From Paracoccaceae bacterium (lineage in GTDB: Bacteria > Pseudomonadota > Alphaproteobacteria > Rhodobacterales > Rhodobacteraceae): a DNA stretch of 7,252 nt. A program made the position numbers and the translations under genes. Where the stretch lies: assembly GCA_007128995.1 (NCBI GenBank), contig SKWJ01000243.1, positions 1 through 7,252 on the forward strand, in the 5' to 3' direction. Under the pieces are notes generated by a model. That model made no database searches. It saw only the letters and a list, made by a program, of their open reading frames with translations, and had not been told where the DNA came from. Within the stretch, counting starts at the first letter, position 1, and the number at the start of each line of letters is the position of its first letter. Shown here piece after piece: positions 1 to 4,445 of this stretch.

Positions 1-2
1 CA

Positions 3-41
3 AGTCGCGTGGATGATCTGATCCGTCGCATCGCTGGCTGA
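3..41 (+). CDS. cmk: 3' end of upstream gene, probably cytidylate kinase
   Basis: Only the last 12 codons are present; they read SRVDDLIRRIAG followed by TGA at 39-41. The frame cannot be proved from so short a piece. The main support is position: cmk commonly sits immediately upstream of rpsA and ihfB in proteobacteria. Cytidylate kinase phosphorylates CMP and dCMP in pyrimidine nucleotide metabolism. The short tail carries no diagnostic motif, so both the existence and the identity of this gene are inferred mainly from synteny. Confidence 0.5.
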   Translation, partial: SRVDDLIRRIAG

Positions 42-58
42 ACAGGCGCAGCCTGTTC
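40..58 (+). terminator. Hairpin overlapping the upstream stop codon
   Basis: GAACAGGC at 40-47 pairs perfectly with GCCTGTTC at 51-58 across a three-base loop (GCA). The left arm begins inside the TGA stop codon at 39-41. No run of T follows, so it is not a standard intrinsic terminator. It may protect the 3' end of the upstream mRNA or help termination. The rest of 59-138 shows no gene, only three scattered AATCTG copies at 83, 91 and 111. Confidence 0.4.
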
Positions 59-138
59 GTGCTGTCCGGGATCGGCCTTGGAAATCTGAAAATCTGGGCT
101 TTCGTGCCTGAATCTGATGCCCGCAGGCTTCCGAGAGC

Positions 139-167
139 TTGCCAGACAGGTTTCAGACGACTATAGA
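139..167 (+). promoter_or_regulatory. Candidate sigma70-type promoter of rpsA
   Basis: TTGCCA at 139-144 (-35) is separated by exactly 17 bp from TATAGA at 162-167 (-10). The predicted transcription start is near 174, giving an rpsA leader of about 174 nt. This is the best-formed promoter in the window and it sits where a strong promoter for ribosomal protein S1 is expected. It is inferred from sequence alone. Confidence 0.7.
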
Positions 168-211
168 GCCTGCAATCAAGAAGGCCTGAAGGCCACACAG
201 TCAGGATGGGC

Positions 212-248
212 AGGGTCGGGCGCAAGCCGCGACCCTTTGTGTTTGTTG
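212..248 (+). promoter_or_regulatory. Terminator-like hairpin in the rpsA leader (possible attenuator)
   Basis: AGGGTCG (212-218) pairs with CGACCCT (230-236). Inside it GGC (219-221) pairs with GCC (226-228), closed by a GCAA tetraloop (222-225) with a single bulged G at 229. That makes a 10-bp stem with one bulge. A T-rich but interrupted tract follows (236-248). It lies downstream of the promoter at 139-167 and about 100 bp before the rpsA start, so it would be transcribed as part of the rpsA leader. It could attenuate rpsA transcription, end a short leader RNA of about 70 nt, or stop read-through from upstream. A smaller GGCC-TGAA-GGCC hairpin lies at 183-194. The remaining leader to 330 shows no obvious structure. 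Confidence 0.5.
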
Positions 249-347
249 TCCGACTGCCGTGTGGAAACGCCACTTGAACCCTGATGCTAAAGACCGGCGG
301 ATGCAACCGTCTGGCCAGAAAACATGAAACAAAGGAACCATATCTGA

Positions 348-2027
348 ATGTGCGCTAAAGCAACCATGGAAGAATTCGAGGCAATGCTCAATGAGAGCCT
401 CGAGATGGACACGCCGGATGAAGGCAGTGTTGTCACGGGTAAAGTCATCGCCATCGAGGCGGGACAGGCCATCATCGATGTCGGCTACAAGATGGAAGGC
501 CGCGTCGATCTGAAGGAATTTGCCAATCCAGGCGAAGCCCCAAATGTCGCTGTTGGTGACGAAGTCGAAGTGTATCTCGAACGTGTCGAGAATTCTCGCG
601 GTGAGGCGGTCGTCAGCCGCGAAAAGGCCCGCCGCGAAGCGGCTTGGGATCGTCTGGAAAAGGCCTATGCGGACGAAGCCCGCGTTGAGGGTGCAATCTT
701 CGGCCGTGTAAAAGGTGGTTTCACCGTGGATCTTGGCGGCGCTGTTGCGTTCCTTCCGGGCTCTCAGGTCGATGTCCGCCCAGTGCGCGACGCAGGCCCG
801 CTCATGGGGCTGAAGCAACCGTTCCAGATTCTGAAAATGGACCGTCGTCGCGGCAATATCGTCGTATCGCGTCGTGCCATTCTGGAAGAATCGCGTGCCG
901 AGCAGCGCGCCGAAGTCATTGCCAAGCTGGCCGAAGGTCAGATTGCAGATGGCGTGGTCAAGAACATCACCGAATACGGTGCGTTCGTCGATCTGGGCGG
1001 TGTTGACGGGTTGTTGCATGTCACTGACATGGCATGGCGCCGCGTCAACCATCCGTCCGAAGTTGTGACGATTGGCGAAACCATCAAGGTTCAGGTCATC
1101 AAGATCAACAAGGACACGCACCGCATCAGCCTGGGGATCAAGCAGCTGCAAGCCGATCCATGGGATTCAGTCGAAACCCAGTATGGGCTTGGCAGCGTTC
1201 ACAAAGGGCGCGTCACCAATATCACCGATTACGGCGCATTTGTTGAACTGGAAGCTGGTGTCGAAGGTCTGGTCCATGTCTCTGAAATGAGCTGGACCAA
1301 GAAGAACGTGCACCCCGGCAAGATTGTTTCGACGTCGCAGGAAGTCGAGGTCATGGTGCTTGAAATCGATGGTGCGAAGCGGCGCGTCAGCCTTGGGCTG
1401 AAGCAGACCATGCGCAATCCATGGGAGCTTTTCGCAGAATCCTTCCCCGTCGGGACGCAGATCGAGGGCGAGATCAAGAACATCACAGAATTCGGCCTGT
1501 TTGTCGGGCTGGAGGGTGATATCGACGGGATGGTCCACCTCTCCGACATCAGCTGGGATCAGCGCGGCGAAGAGGCGATCCAAGATTACCGCAAGGGTGA
1601 TATGGTCACGGCTGTCATTTCAGAAGTCGATGTCGAGCGTGAGCGCATTTCACTGTCGATCAAAGCACTCGAGAACGATAACTTCTCCGATGCTGTTGAA
1701 GGCGTCAAGCGTGGCTCGATCGTGACATGTGAAGTGACTGCGATCGAAGATGGCGGCATCGAGGTCGAATATAACAGCATGAAGAGCTTTATTCGTCGCT
1801 CCGACCTTGCCCGCGATCGCGCTGACCAGCGCCCCGAGCGCTTTCAGGTTGGTGACAAGGTTGACGCGCGTGTCACCTCGGTTGACAGCAAGACACGGCG
1901 TCTTGGCCTGTCGATCAAGGCACGCGAAATCGCCGAAGAGAAGGAAGCGGTCGAGCAGTACGGTTCGTCTGACGCGGGCGCAAGCCTCGGTGATATTCTC
2001 GGTGCAGCGCTCAAGGATCGCAACTGA
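348..2027 (+). CDS. rpsA: 30S ribosomal protein S1
   Basis: Protein of 559 aa, normal length for proteobacterial S1. S1 binds mRNA on the small ribosomal subunit and helps initiate translation of structured or weak-leader messages. Six S1/OB-fold repeats can be read at about residues 25-92, 111-176, 197-265, 284-352, 371-439 and 457-525. Domains 3-5 carry the recurring (N)IT(E/D)(Y/F)GxFV signature, followed by G(L/M)(L/V)H(V/L)(S/T)(D/E). A charged, alanine-rich tail follows domain 6. The start at 348 is supported by AAAGGAA at 331-337, ten bases upstream; an ATG six codons later (MEEF) is an alternative with poorer spacing. The gene has its own promoter and leader and ends at a strong terminator, so it is probably largely monocistronic. 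Identity is certain. Confidence 0.98.
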   Translation: MCAKATMEEFEAMLNESLEMDTPDEGSVVTGKVIAIEAGQAIIDVGYKMEGRVDLKEFANPGEAPNVAVGDEVEVYLERVENSRGEAVVSREKARREAAWDRLEKAYADEARVEGAIFGRVKGGFTVDLGGAVAFLPGSQVDVRPVRDAGPLMGLKQPFQILKMDRRRGNIVVSRRAILEESRAEQRAEVIAKLAEGQIADGVVKNITEYGAFVDLGGVDGLLHVTDMAWRRVNHPSEVVTIGETIKVQVIKINKDTHRISLGIKQLQADPWDSVETQYGLGSVHKGRVTNITDYGAFVELEAGVEGLVHVSEMSWTKKNVHPGKIVSTSQEVEVMVLEIDGAKRRVSLGLKQTMRNPWELFAESFPVGTQIEGEIKNITEFGLFVGLEGDIDGMVHLSDISWDQRGEEAIQDYRKGDMVTAVISEVDVERERISLSIKALENDNFSDAVEGVKRGSIVTCEVTAIEDGGIEVEYNSMKSFIRRSDLARDRADQRPERFQVGDKVDARVTSVDSKTRRLGLSIKAREIAEEKEAVEQYGSSDAGASLGDILGAALKDRN

Positions 2028-2055
2028 GCAACGCTACCGACAAAATACGATTTGG

Positions 2056-2086
2056 AACCCCCGGCCAGTGCCGGGGGTTTTCTTTT
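2056..2086 (+). terminator. Rho-independent terminator of rpsA
   Basis: AACCCCCGGC (2056-2065) pairs perfectly with GCCGGGGGTT (2070-2079) around a CAGT loop, followed by a T-rich tail (TTCTTTT, 2080-2086). Two flanking G-T pairs could extend the stem. It begins 28 bp after the rpsA stop codon and is a textbook intrinsic terminator. Confidence 0.93.
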
Positions 2087-2094
2087 GCGAACGA

Positions 2095-2117
2095 CCCATC
2101 GTGGTTTTCACGATGGG
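2095..2117. repeat. Second perfect hairpin behind the rpsA terminator
   Basis: CCCATCGTG (2095-2103) pairs perfectly with CACGATGGG (2109-2117) across a GTTTT loop. It starts eight bases after the T tract of the rpsA terminator. No T run follows on either strand, so it is not a second classical terminator. Possible roles are a back-up stop, an mRNA stability element, or a palindromic protein site ahead of the ihfB promoter region. Confidence 0.6.
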
Positions 2118-2169
2118 CGGATTGAAGACAGATGTGGATTTCTGTGTTTCTTCCCCCGAGTTTTATGCC

Positions 2170-2175
2170 TATAGT
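2170..2175 (+). promoter_or_regulatory. Candidate -10 element of the ihfB operon promoter
   Basis: TATAGT at 2170-2175 resembles a sigma70 -10 box and would place the start near 2182, about 54 nt before ihfB. At 17-bp spacing the -35 region reads TTTCTT (2147-2152), a poor match, so the promoter may be weak or need an activator. Two small inverted repeats follow in the untranslated region: CTTTC/GAAAG (2176-2180 and 2189-2193) and GCATCC/GGGTGC (2193-2198 and 2204-2209). Confidence 0.4.
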
Positions 2176-2221
2176 CTTTCCAAATAAAGAAAGCATCCGG
2201 CAAGGGTGCGCGTATGTGACC

Positions 2222-2230
2222 GGGGGTGGA
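2222..2230 (+). promoter_or_regulatory. Ribosome binding site that sets the ihfB start
   Basis: The purine-rich GGGGGTGGA ends five bases before the ATG at 2236. This favours 2236 over the in-frame GTG at 2206, which lies inside a possible leader hairpin and would add ten residues not typical of IHF beta. Confidence 0.65.
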
Positions 2231-2235
2231 ACAAA

Positions 2236-2523
2236 ATGATCCGTTCGGAACTGATTCAGACGATCGCTGATGAAAATCCGCATCTTTACCATCGCGATGT
2301 GGAGCGGATCGTAAATACGGTCTTTGGCGAGATAACAGAAGCGCTTGCGCGGGGCGAACGCGTCGAATTGCGCGGCTTCGGGGCGTTTTCCGTCAAGAAG
2401 CGAGACGCGCGCGTCGGGCGTAATCCGCGCACTGGTGAAAGCGTCGCGGTCGAGGCAAAGGCAGTGCCGTTTTTCAAGACAGGGAAGCTCTTGCGCGAGC
2501 GATTGAATGGAATGGAGGGTTAG
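2236..2523 (+). CDS. ihfB: Integration host factor subunit beta
   Basis: Protein of 95 aa beginning MIRSELIQ, the usual length and N-terminus of IHF beta. IHF is an alpha/beta heterodimer that binds specific sites in the DNA minor groove and bends DNA sharply, shaping promoters, replication origins and recombination sites. Visible family features are the N-terminal dimerisation helices (about 1-40), the RGFGAF motif (46-51), and the beta-ribbon arm with GRNPRTG (61-67), whose proline intercalates into DNA. The C-terminal helix follows [13 protein letters not shown]. It is preceded by a possible promoter and followed after six bases by lapA, whose ribosome binding site lies in the last ihfB codons, suggesting translational coupling. 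IHF often regulates its own synthesis; no clear IHF consensus site was found upstream. Confidence 0.97.
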   Translation: MIRSELIQTIADENPHLYHRDVERIVNTVFGEITEALARGERVELRGFGAFSVKKRDARVGRNPRTGESVAVEAKAVPFFKTGKLLRERLNGMEG

Positions 2524-2529
2524 GGCCTG

Positions 2530-2883
2530 ATGATGGCTTATGTGCGCTATGCATTCGCGGCTGTCGTCGCGCTGATATTTGTGACGGTTGCAGTTGCCAA
2601 CCGGTCAATCATCGAGGTCAAGCTCCTGCCGGATACGCTGGCGGCGCTTGTCGGGGGCAATGTCGGGATTCAGCTTCCGCTGTTTCTTGTTCTGGGGCTG
2701 GCCATTGGGGCCGGGCTTCTTCTAGGGTTTGTGTGGGAGTGGTTCCGTGAACACGCGTATCGCGCGGAAGCTGCACAATTGCGCCGCGAAAAGGAAGCGA
2801 TGCGTTCAGAACTGAAGCGCGTTGAAAAGGTTGCCCCCCAGACGCGCAAGGATGATGTTCTTGCGCTTGTCGAAAGCAAATGA
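2530..2883 (+). CDS. lapA: LapA/DUF1049-type small inner-membrane protein
   Basis: Protein of 117 aa. It has two transmembrane helices (about residues 5-23 and 48-70), then a charged, heptad-like segment (about 74-101, rich in Arg, Glu and Leu) and a short polar tail. This layout fits the LapA domain (DUF1049). In E. coli LapA works with LapB in controlling lipopolysaccharide assembly. A gene of this type commonly follows ihfB in proteobacteria, which strengthens the call. No lapB is present in the window, so a role in LPS here is inference. The start at 2530 is supported by GGAGGG at 2514-2519, ten bases upstream; ATG 2533 is the next in-frame alternative. The gene ends nine bases before trpF and is probably cotranscribed with it. 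Confidence 0.8.
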   Translation: MMAYVRYAFAAVVALIFVTVAVANRSIIEVKLLPDTLAALVGGNVGIQLPLFLVLGLAIGAGLLLGFVWEWFREHAYRAEAAQLRREKEAMRSELKRVEKVAPQTRKDDVLALVESK

Positions 2884-2892
2884 TCTGAGCGG

Positions 2893-3561
2893 ATGACACA
2901 GACGGTGCATGTCAAGATTTGCGGTGTGACCAGCGCAACCGCGGTCGAAGATGCGGTTCTTTCGGGGGCCCGGTATCTCGGGTTCAATTTTTATCCTCCT
3001 TCGCCCCGATATGTAGCCTTGGCCAAAGCGCATGCGCTGATGATCGATGTGCCCGAGGGCGTTGCGAAAGTCGCACTTCTTGTAGAGCCAGACGATGCGG
3101 AACTTGATGCGCTTGTTGCGCAGGTGCCGGCGGATTTCCTGCAGCTTCACGGCCATGAAACGCCGGAAAGAGTGGCCGAAATCCGGGCCCGGTGCGGTTT
3201 GCCGGTGATCAAGGCGATCGGGGTGGCGGACCAGTCGGACCTTGCCATCCTCGATCAATATTTCGATGTGTCGGATCAGGTGCTTGTTGATGCGAAACCC
3301 CCCAGAACTGCGGTCTTGCCGGGAGGAAATGGTTTGGCGTTTGACTGGCGGCTGCTGCAAGGGCGTCGATGGCCGCGGCCCTGGCTCCTTGCCGGGGGGC
3401 TGACGCCCGAGAATGTCGCGCTGGCGATACAATTAACTGGTGCGCGACAAGTGGATGTATCTTCTGGCGTGGAGAGCGTTCCCGGGCAGAAGGATCGGGC
3501 GTTGATGCAAGCTTTCATCGCTGCAGTGCGTGGTCCAGTTCCCGCGAAAGAGATGTTCTGA
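2893..3561 (+). CDS. trpF: Phosphoribosylanthranilate isomerase
   Basis: Protein of 222 aa forming a TIM barrel of the TrpF family. It converts N-(5-phosphoribosyl)anthranilate to the 1-carboxyphenylamino-deoxyribulose 5-phosphate intermediate of tryptophan biosynthesis in the cytoplasm. The N-terminal KICGVT motif (residues 8-13) carries the catalytic cysteine (Cys10). The aspartate of LVDAKPP (Asp133) is the expected general acid. QLHG is at 84-87, and the phosphate-binding segments LAGGL (about 166-170) and DVSSGVE (188-194) are intact, so the enzyme should be active. The ribosome binding site ahead of ATG 2893 is weak (TGAGCGG), consistent with coupling to lapA nine bases upstream. Unusually for this group, trpB does not follow; a convergent regulator gene does. 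Confidence 0.96.
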   Translation: MTQTVHVKICGVTSATAVEDAVLSGARYLGFNFYPPSPRYVALAKAHALMIDVPEGVAKVALLVEPDDAELDALVAQVPADFLQLHGHETPERVAEIRARCGLPVIKAIGVADQSDLAILDQYFDVSDQVLVDAKPPRTAVLPGGNGLAFDWRLLQGRRWPRPWLLAGGLTPENVALAIQLTGARQVDVSSGVESVPGQKDRALMQAFIAAVRGPVPAKEMF

Positions 3562-3684
3562 AGATCTTTGGCGCGCAGAAATCATTCGGCTGGTCGTCTA
3601 ACAAGGCTGGCCAAGGTATTTTAGAGCCGATGCTTCTTCTGCCCGCGCAATCCGGCCCTTCCGGGCGAATACTGTCGGGAATAA

Positions 3685-3697
3685 GTCATCCCATGAC
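3685..3697 (-). terminator. Weak hairpin between convergent trpF and the Rrf2 regulator
   Basis: GTCAT (3685-3689) and ATGAC (3693-3697) form a five-bp stem with a three-base loop, followed on the minus strand by TTATT. It is only four bases past the regulator stop codon and is a poor terminator. The rest of the 139-bp convergent gap holds GC-rich partial repeats (GCCCG 3641-3645 with CGGGC 3662-3666) but no strong terminator for either gene. Confidence 0.2.
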
Positions 3698-3700
3698 ATC

Positions 3701-4216
3701 TCAACTGGCAACGGCCGGTTGCAACTGCCGTGCGGTGTCATCTTGCAAGTCGCGCTGCGGGGCGCAGCTGCGCGGCATGTCCGGCCCGTTCAGGCTGAGA
3801 AGGGCCTCAAGGCCCGAATTGCACGCGACGAGATCGGACAGATAGAGATCATCCAGTGCGGCATAGAATGCCTCGATTGCGCGCGACAGATGCGGGCGCA
3901 TCACGCAATGTGCCTTTAGCGGACATGTGTTGTTGTCCGAGAAGCATTCGATGAAGGGTAAGTCTGATTCAAATGCGCGAAACACTGCGCCGACGCTGAT
4001 CGCAGAGGCCGGATGCGCAAGATGGAACCCGCCATGGCGGCCACGCAGCGTCGTGATGAAACCTTCCTGTCCAAGCTTGTTGATCACTTGGGCAAGGTGG
4101 TTTTCGGATGCGTTGATTGCGGCAGCCGCATCTTGCTTGCGGACCAGCTTGTCCTTGTTCACAGCACAGAACATCAGGGTTCGCAAGGCAAGGTTGGTAC
4201 GGGTCGTCAGTCGCAT
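3701..4216 (-). CDS. Rrf2/NsrR-family Fe-S transcriptional regulator
   Basis: Protein of 171 aa starting MRLTTRTNLALRTL. The N-terminal winged helix (about 1-65) has the family recognition segment NASENHLAQVINKLGQ and the wing TLRGRHGG. Three cysteines, Cys91, Cys98 and Cys104 (in ECF and NTCPLKAHC), match the cluster ligands of NsrR, which uses an Fe-S cluster to sense nitric oxide. Another Rrf2 signal (sulfide, redox, iron) cannot be excluded, so no gene symbol is given. A C-terminal extension of roughly 35 residues carries two more cysteines (132 and 151). It is divergent from the sulfide:quinone oxidoreductase gene across 229 bp with two FNR-type boxes, so it probably controls that gene and itself. 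An in-frame TTG at 4237 is not the start; the ATG at 4216 has an ideal ribosome binding site. Confidence 0.9.
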   Translation of the reverse strand: MRLTTRTNLALRTLMFCAVNKDKLVRKQDAAAAINASENHLAQVINKLGQEGFITTLRGRHGGFHLAHPASAISVGAVFRAFESDLPFIECFSDNNTCPLKAHCVMRPHLSRAIEAFYAALDDLYLSDLVACNSGLEALLSLNGPDMPRSCAPQRDLQDDTARQLQPAVAS

Positions 4217-4223
4217 GTCCGGC

Positions 4224-4229
4224 TCTCCT
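4224..4229 (-). promoter_or_regulatory. Ribosome binding site of the Rrf2 regulator
   Basis: On the minus strand AGGAGA lies seven bases before the ATG at 4216. It fixes that start and rules out the upstream TTG at 4237, which would lie before the binding site. Confidence 0.8.
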
Positions 4230-4259
4230 GAGCGCAAAGATGTTGGTCAGAGACGAATC

Positions 4260-4273
4260 AGTATTTCGATACT
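4260..4273. promoter_or_regulatory. Palindrome at the predicted regulator transcription start
   Basis: AGTAT (4260-4264) and ATACT (4269-4273) are inverted repeats around TTCG. Two further matching pairs lie outside one mismatch (4257-4258 with 4275-4276). It would cover roughly -2 to +12 of a regulator promoter whose +1 is placed near 4271. This is the expected place for an autorepression operator, but the binding protein is unknown. Confidence 0.4.
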
Positions 4274-4277
4274 CATG

Positions 4278-4283
4278 TTTATC
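4278..4283 (-). promoter_or_regulatory. Possible -10 element of the regulator gene
   Basis: On the minus strand this reads GATAAA (four of six matches to the -10 consensus). With +1 at about 4271, the FNR-type box centred at 4312.5 falls exactly at -41.5, the class II activator position. The element was chosen partly because of that spacing, so it is not independent evidence. Confidence 0.35.
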
Positions 4284-4305
4284 CCTCTCTGACCGGACCC
4301 GGACC

Positions 4306-4319
4306 TTGATCCCGATCAA
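4306..4319. promoter_or_regulatory. FNR/CRP-superfamily binding box 1
   Basis: A perfect TTGAT-CCCG-ATCAA palindrome. It fits the FNR/FnrL/ANR consensus, and NnrR/DNR-type NO-responsive regulators recognise very similar sites. It lies nearer the regulator gene, 90 bp upstream of its start codon, and can act as a class II site for that gene. Confidence 0.8.
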
Positions 4320-4373
4320 GATGCACTCGATACCCCGGTGACTTTCGCAGGTTAATCGGTCGAATGCTGGAAA

Positions 4374-4387
4374 TTGATGTAGATCAA
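4374..4387. promoter_or_regulatory. FNR/CRP-superfamily binding box 2
   Basis: A second perfect palindrome, TTGAT-GTAG-ATCAA, centred 68 bp from box 1 and 58 bp upstream of the oxidoreductase start codon at 4446. A start site near 4422 would put it at -41.5. Two perfect copies in one short divergent region are unlikely to be chance. Confidence 0.85.
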
Positions 4388-4409
4388 AGATATTAAAATG
4401 CATATATCA

Positions 4410-4415
4410 GATTGT
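4410..4415 (+). promoter_or_regulatory. Possible -10 element of the sulfide:quinone oxidoreductase gene
   Basis: GATTGT keeps the two most important -10 bases (A at the second and T at the last position). With +1 near 4422 it places box 2 at -41.5 and leaves a 24-nt leader with the ribosome binding site. A weak -10 without a -35 is typical of activator-dependent promoters. It was chosen partly from the spacing. TATATC at 4403-4408 is an alternative. Confidence 0.35.
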
Positions 4416-4434
4416 AAACCATTGTATGCCGAAA

Positions 4435-4441
4435 CGGGGGA
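4435..4441 (+). promoter_or_regulatory. Ribosome binding site deciding the sqr start
   Basis: CGGGGGA at 4435-4441 precedes the ATG at 4446 by four bases. The earlier in-frame ATG at 4398 has no such site, lies just after FNR box 2, and would bury the twin-arginine signal behind 16 extra residues. The start at 4446 is therefore preferred. Confidence 0.6.
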
Positions 4442-4445
4442 TCAC

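Noticed and set aside
83..116. Three AATCTG copies upstream of the rpsA promoter
   Set aside because: Short, unevenly spaced (8 and 20 bp) and easily due to chance.
201..1151. Long minus-strand open frame (316 codons) antisense to the rpsA leader and first half
   Set aside because: It lies opposite a certain S1 gene, resembles no family I recognise, and is the kind of shadow frame that GC-rich coding sequence produces.
1807..2187. Plus-strand frame crossing the end of rpsA and its terminator
   Set aside because: It overlaps S1 domain 6 in another frame and runs through a strong intrinsic terminator; no coherent protein.
2806..3432. Minus-strand frame of 208 codons opposite lapA and trpF
   Set aside because: Antisense shadow of trpF, whose catalytic motifs are intact.
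3641..3666. GCCCG/CGGGC inverted repeat between convergent genes as a terminator
   Set aside because: Long 16-base loop, five-bp stem and no T tract on either strand.
4398..4445. Upstream in-frame start for sqr
   Set aside because: No ribosome binding site; it lies just after FNR box 2, and the added residues would displace the Tat signal from the N-terminus.
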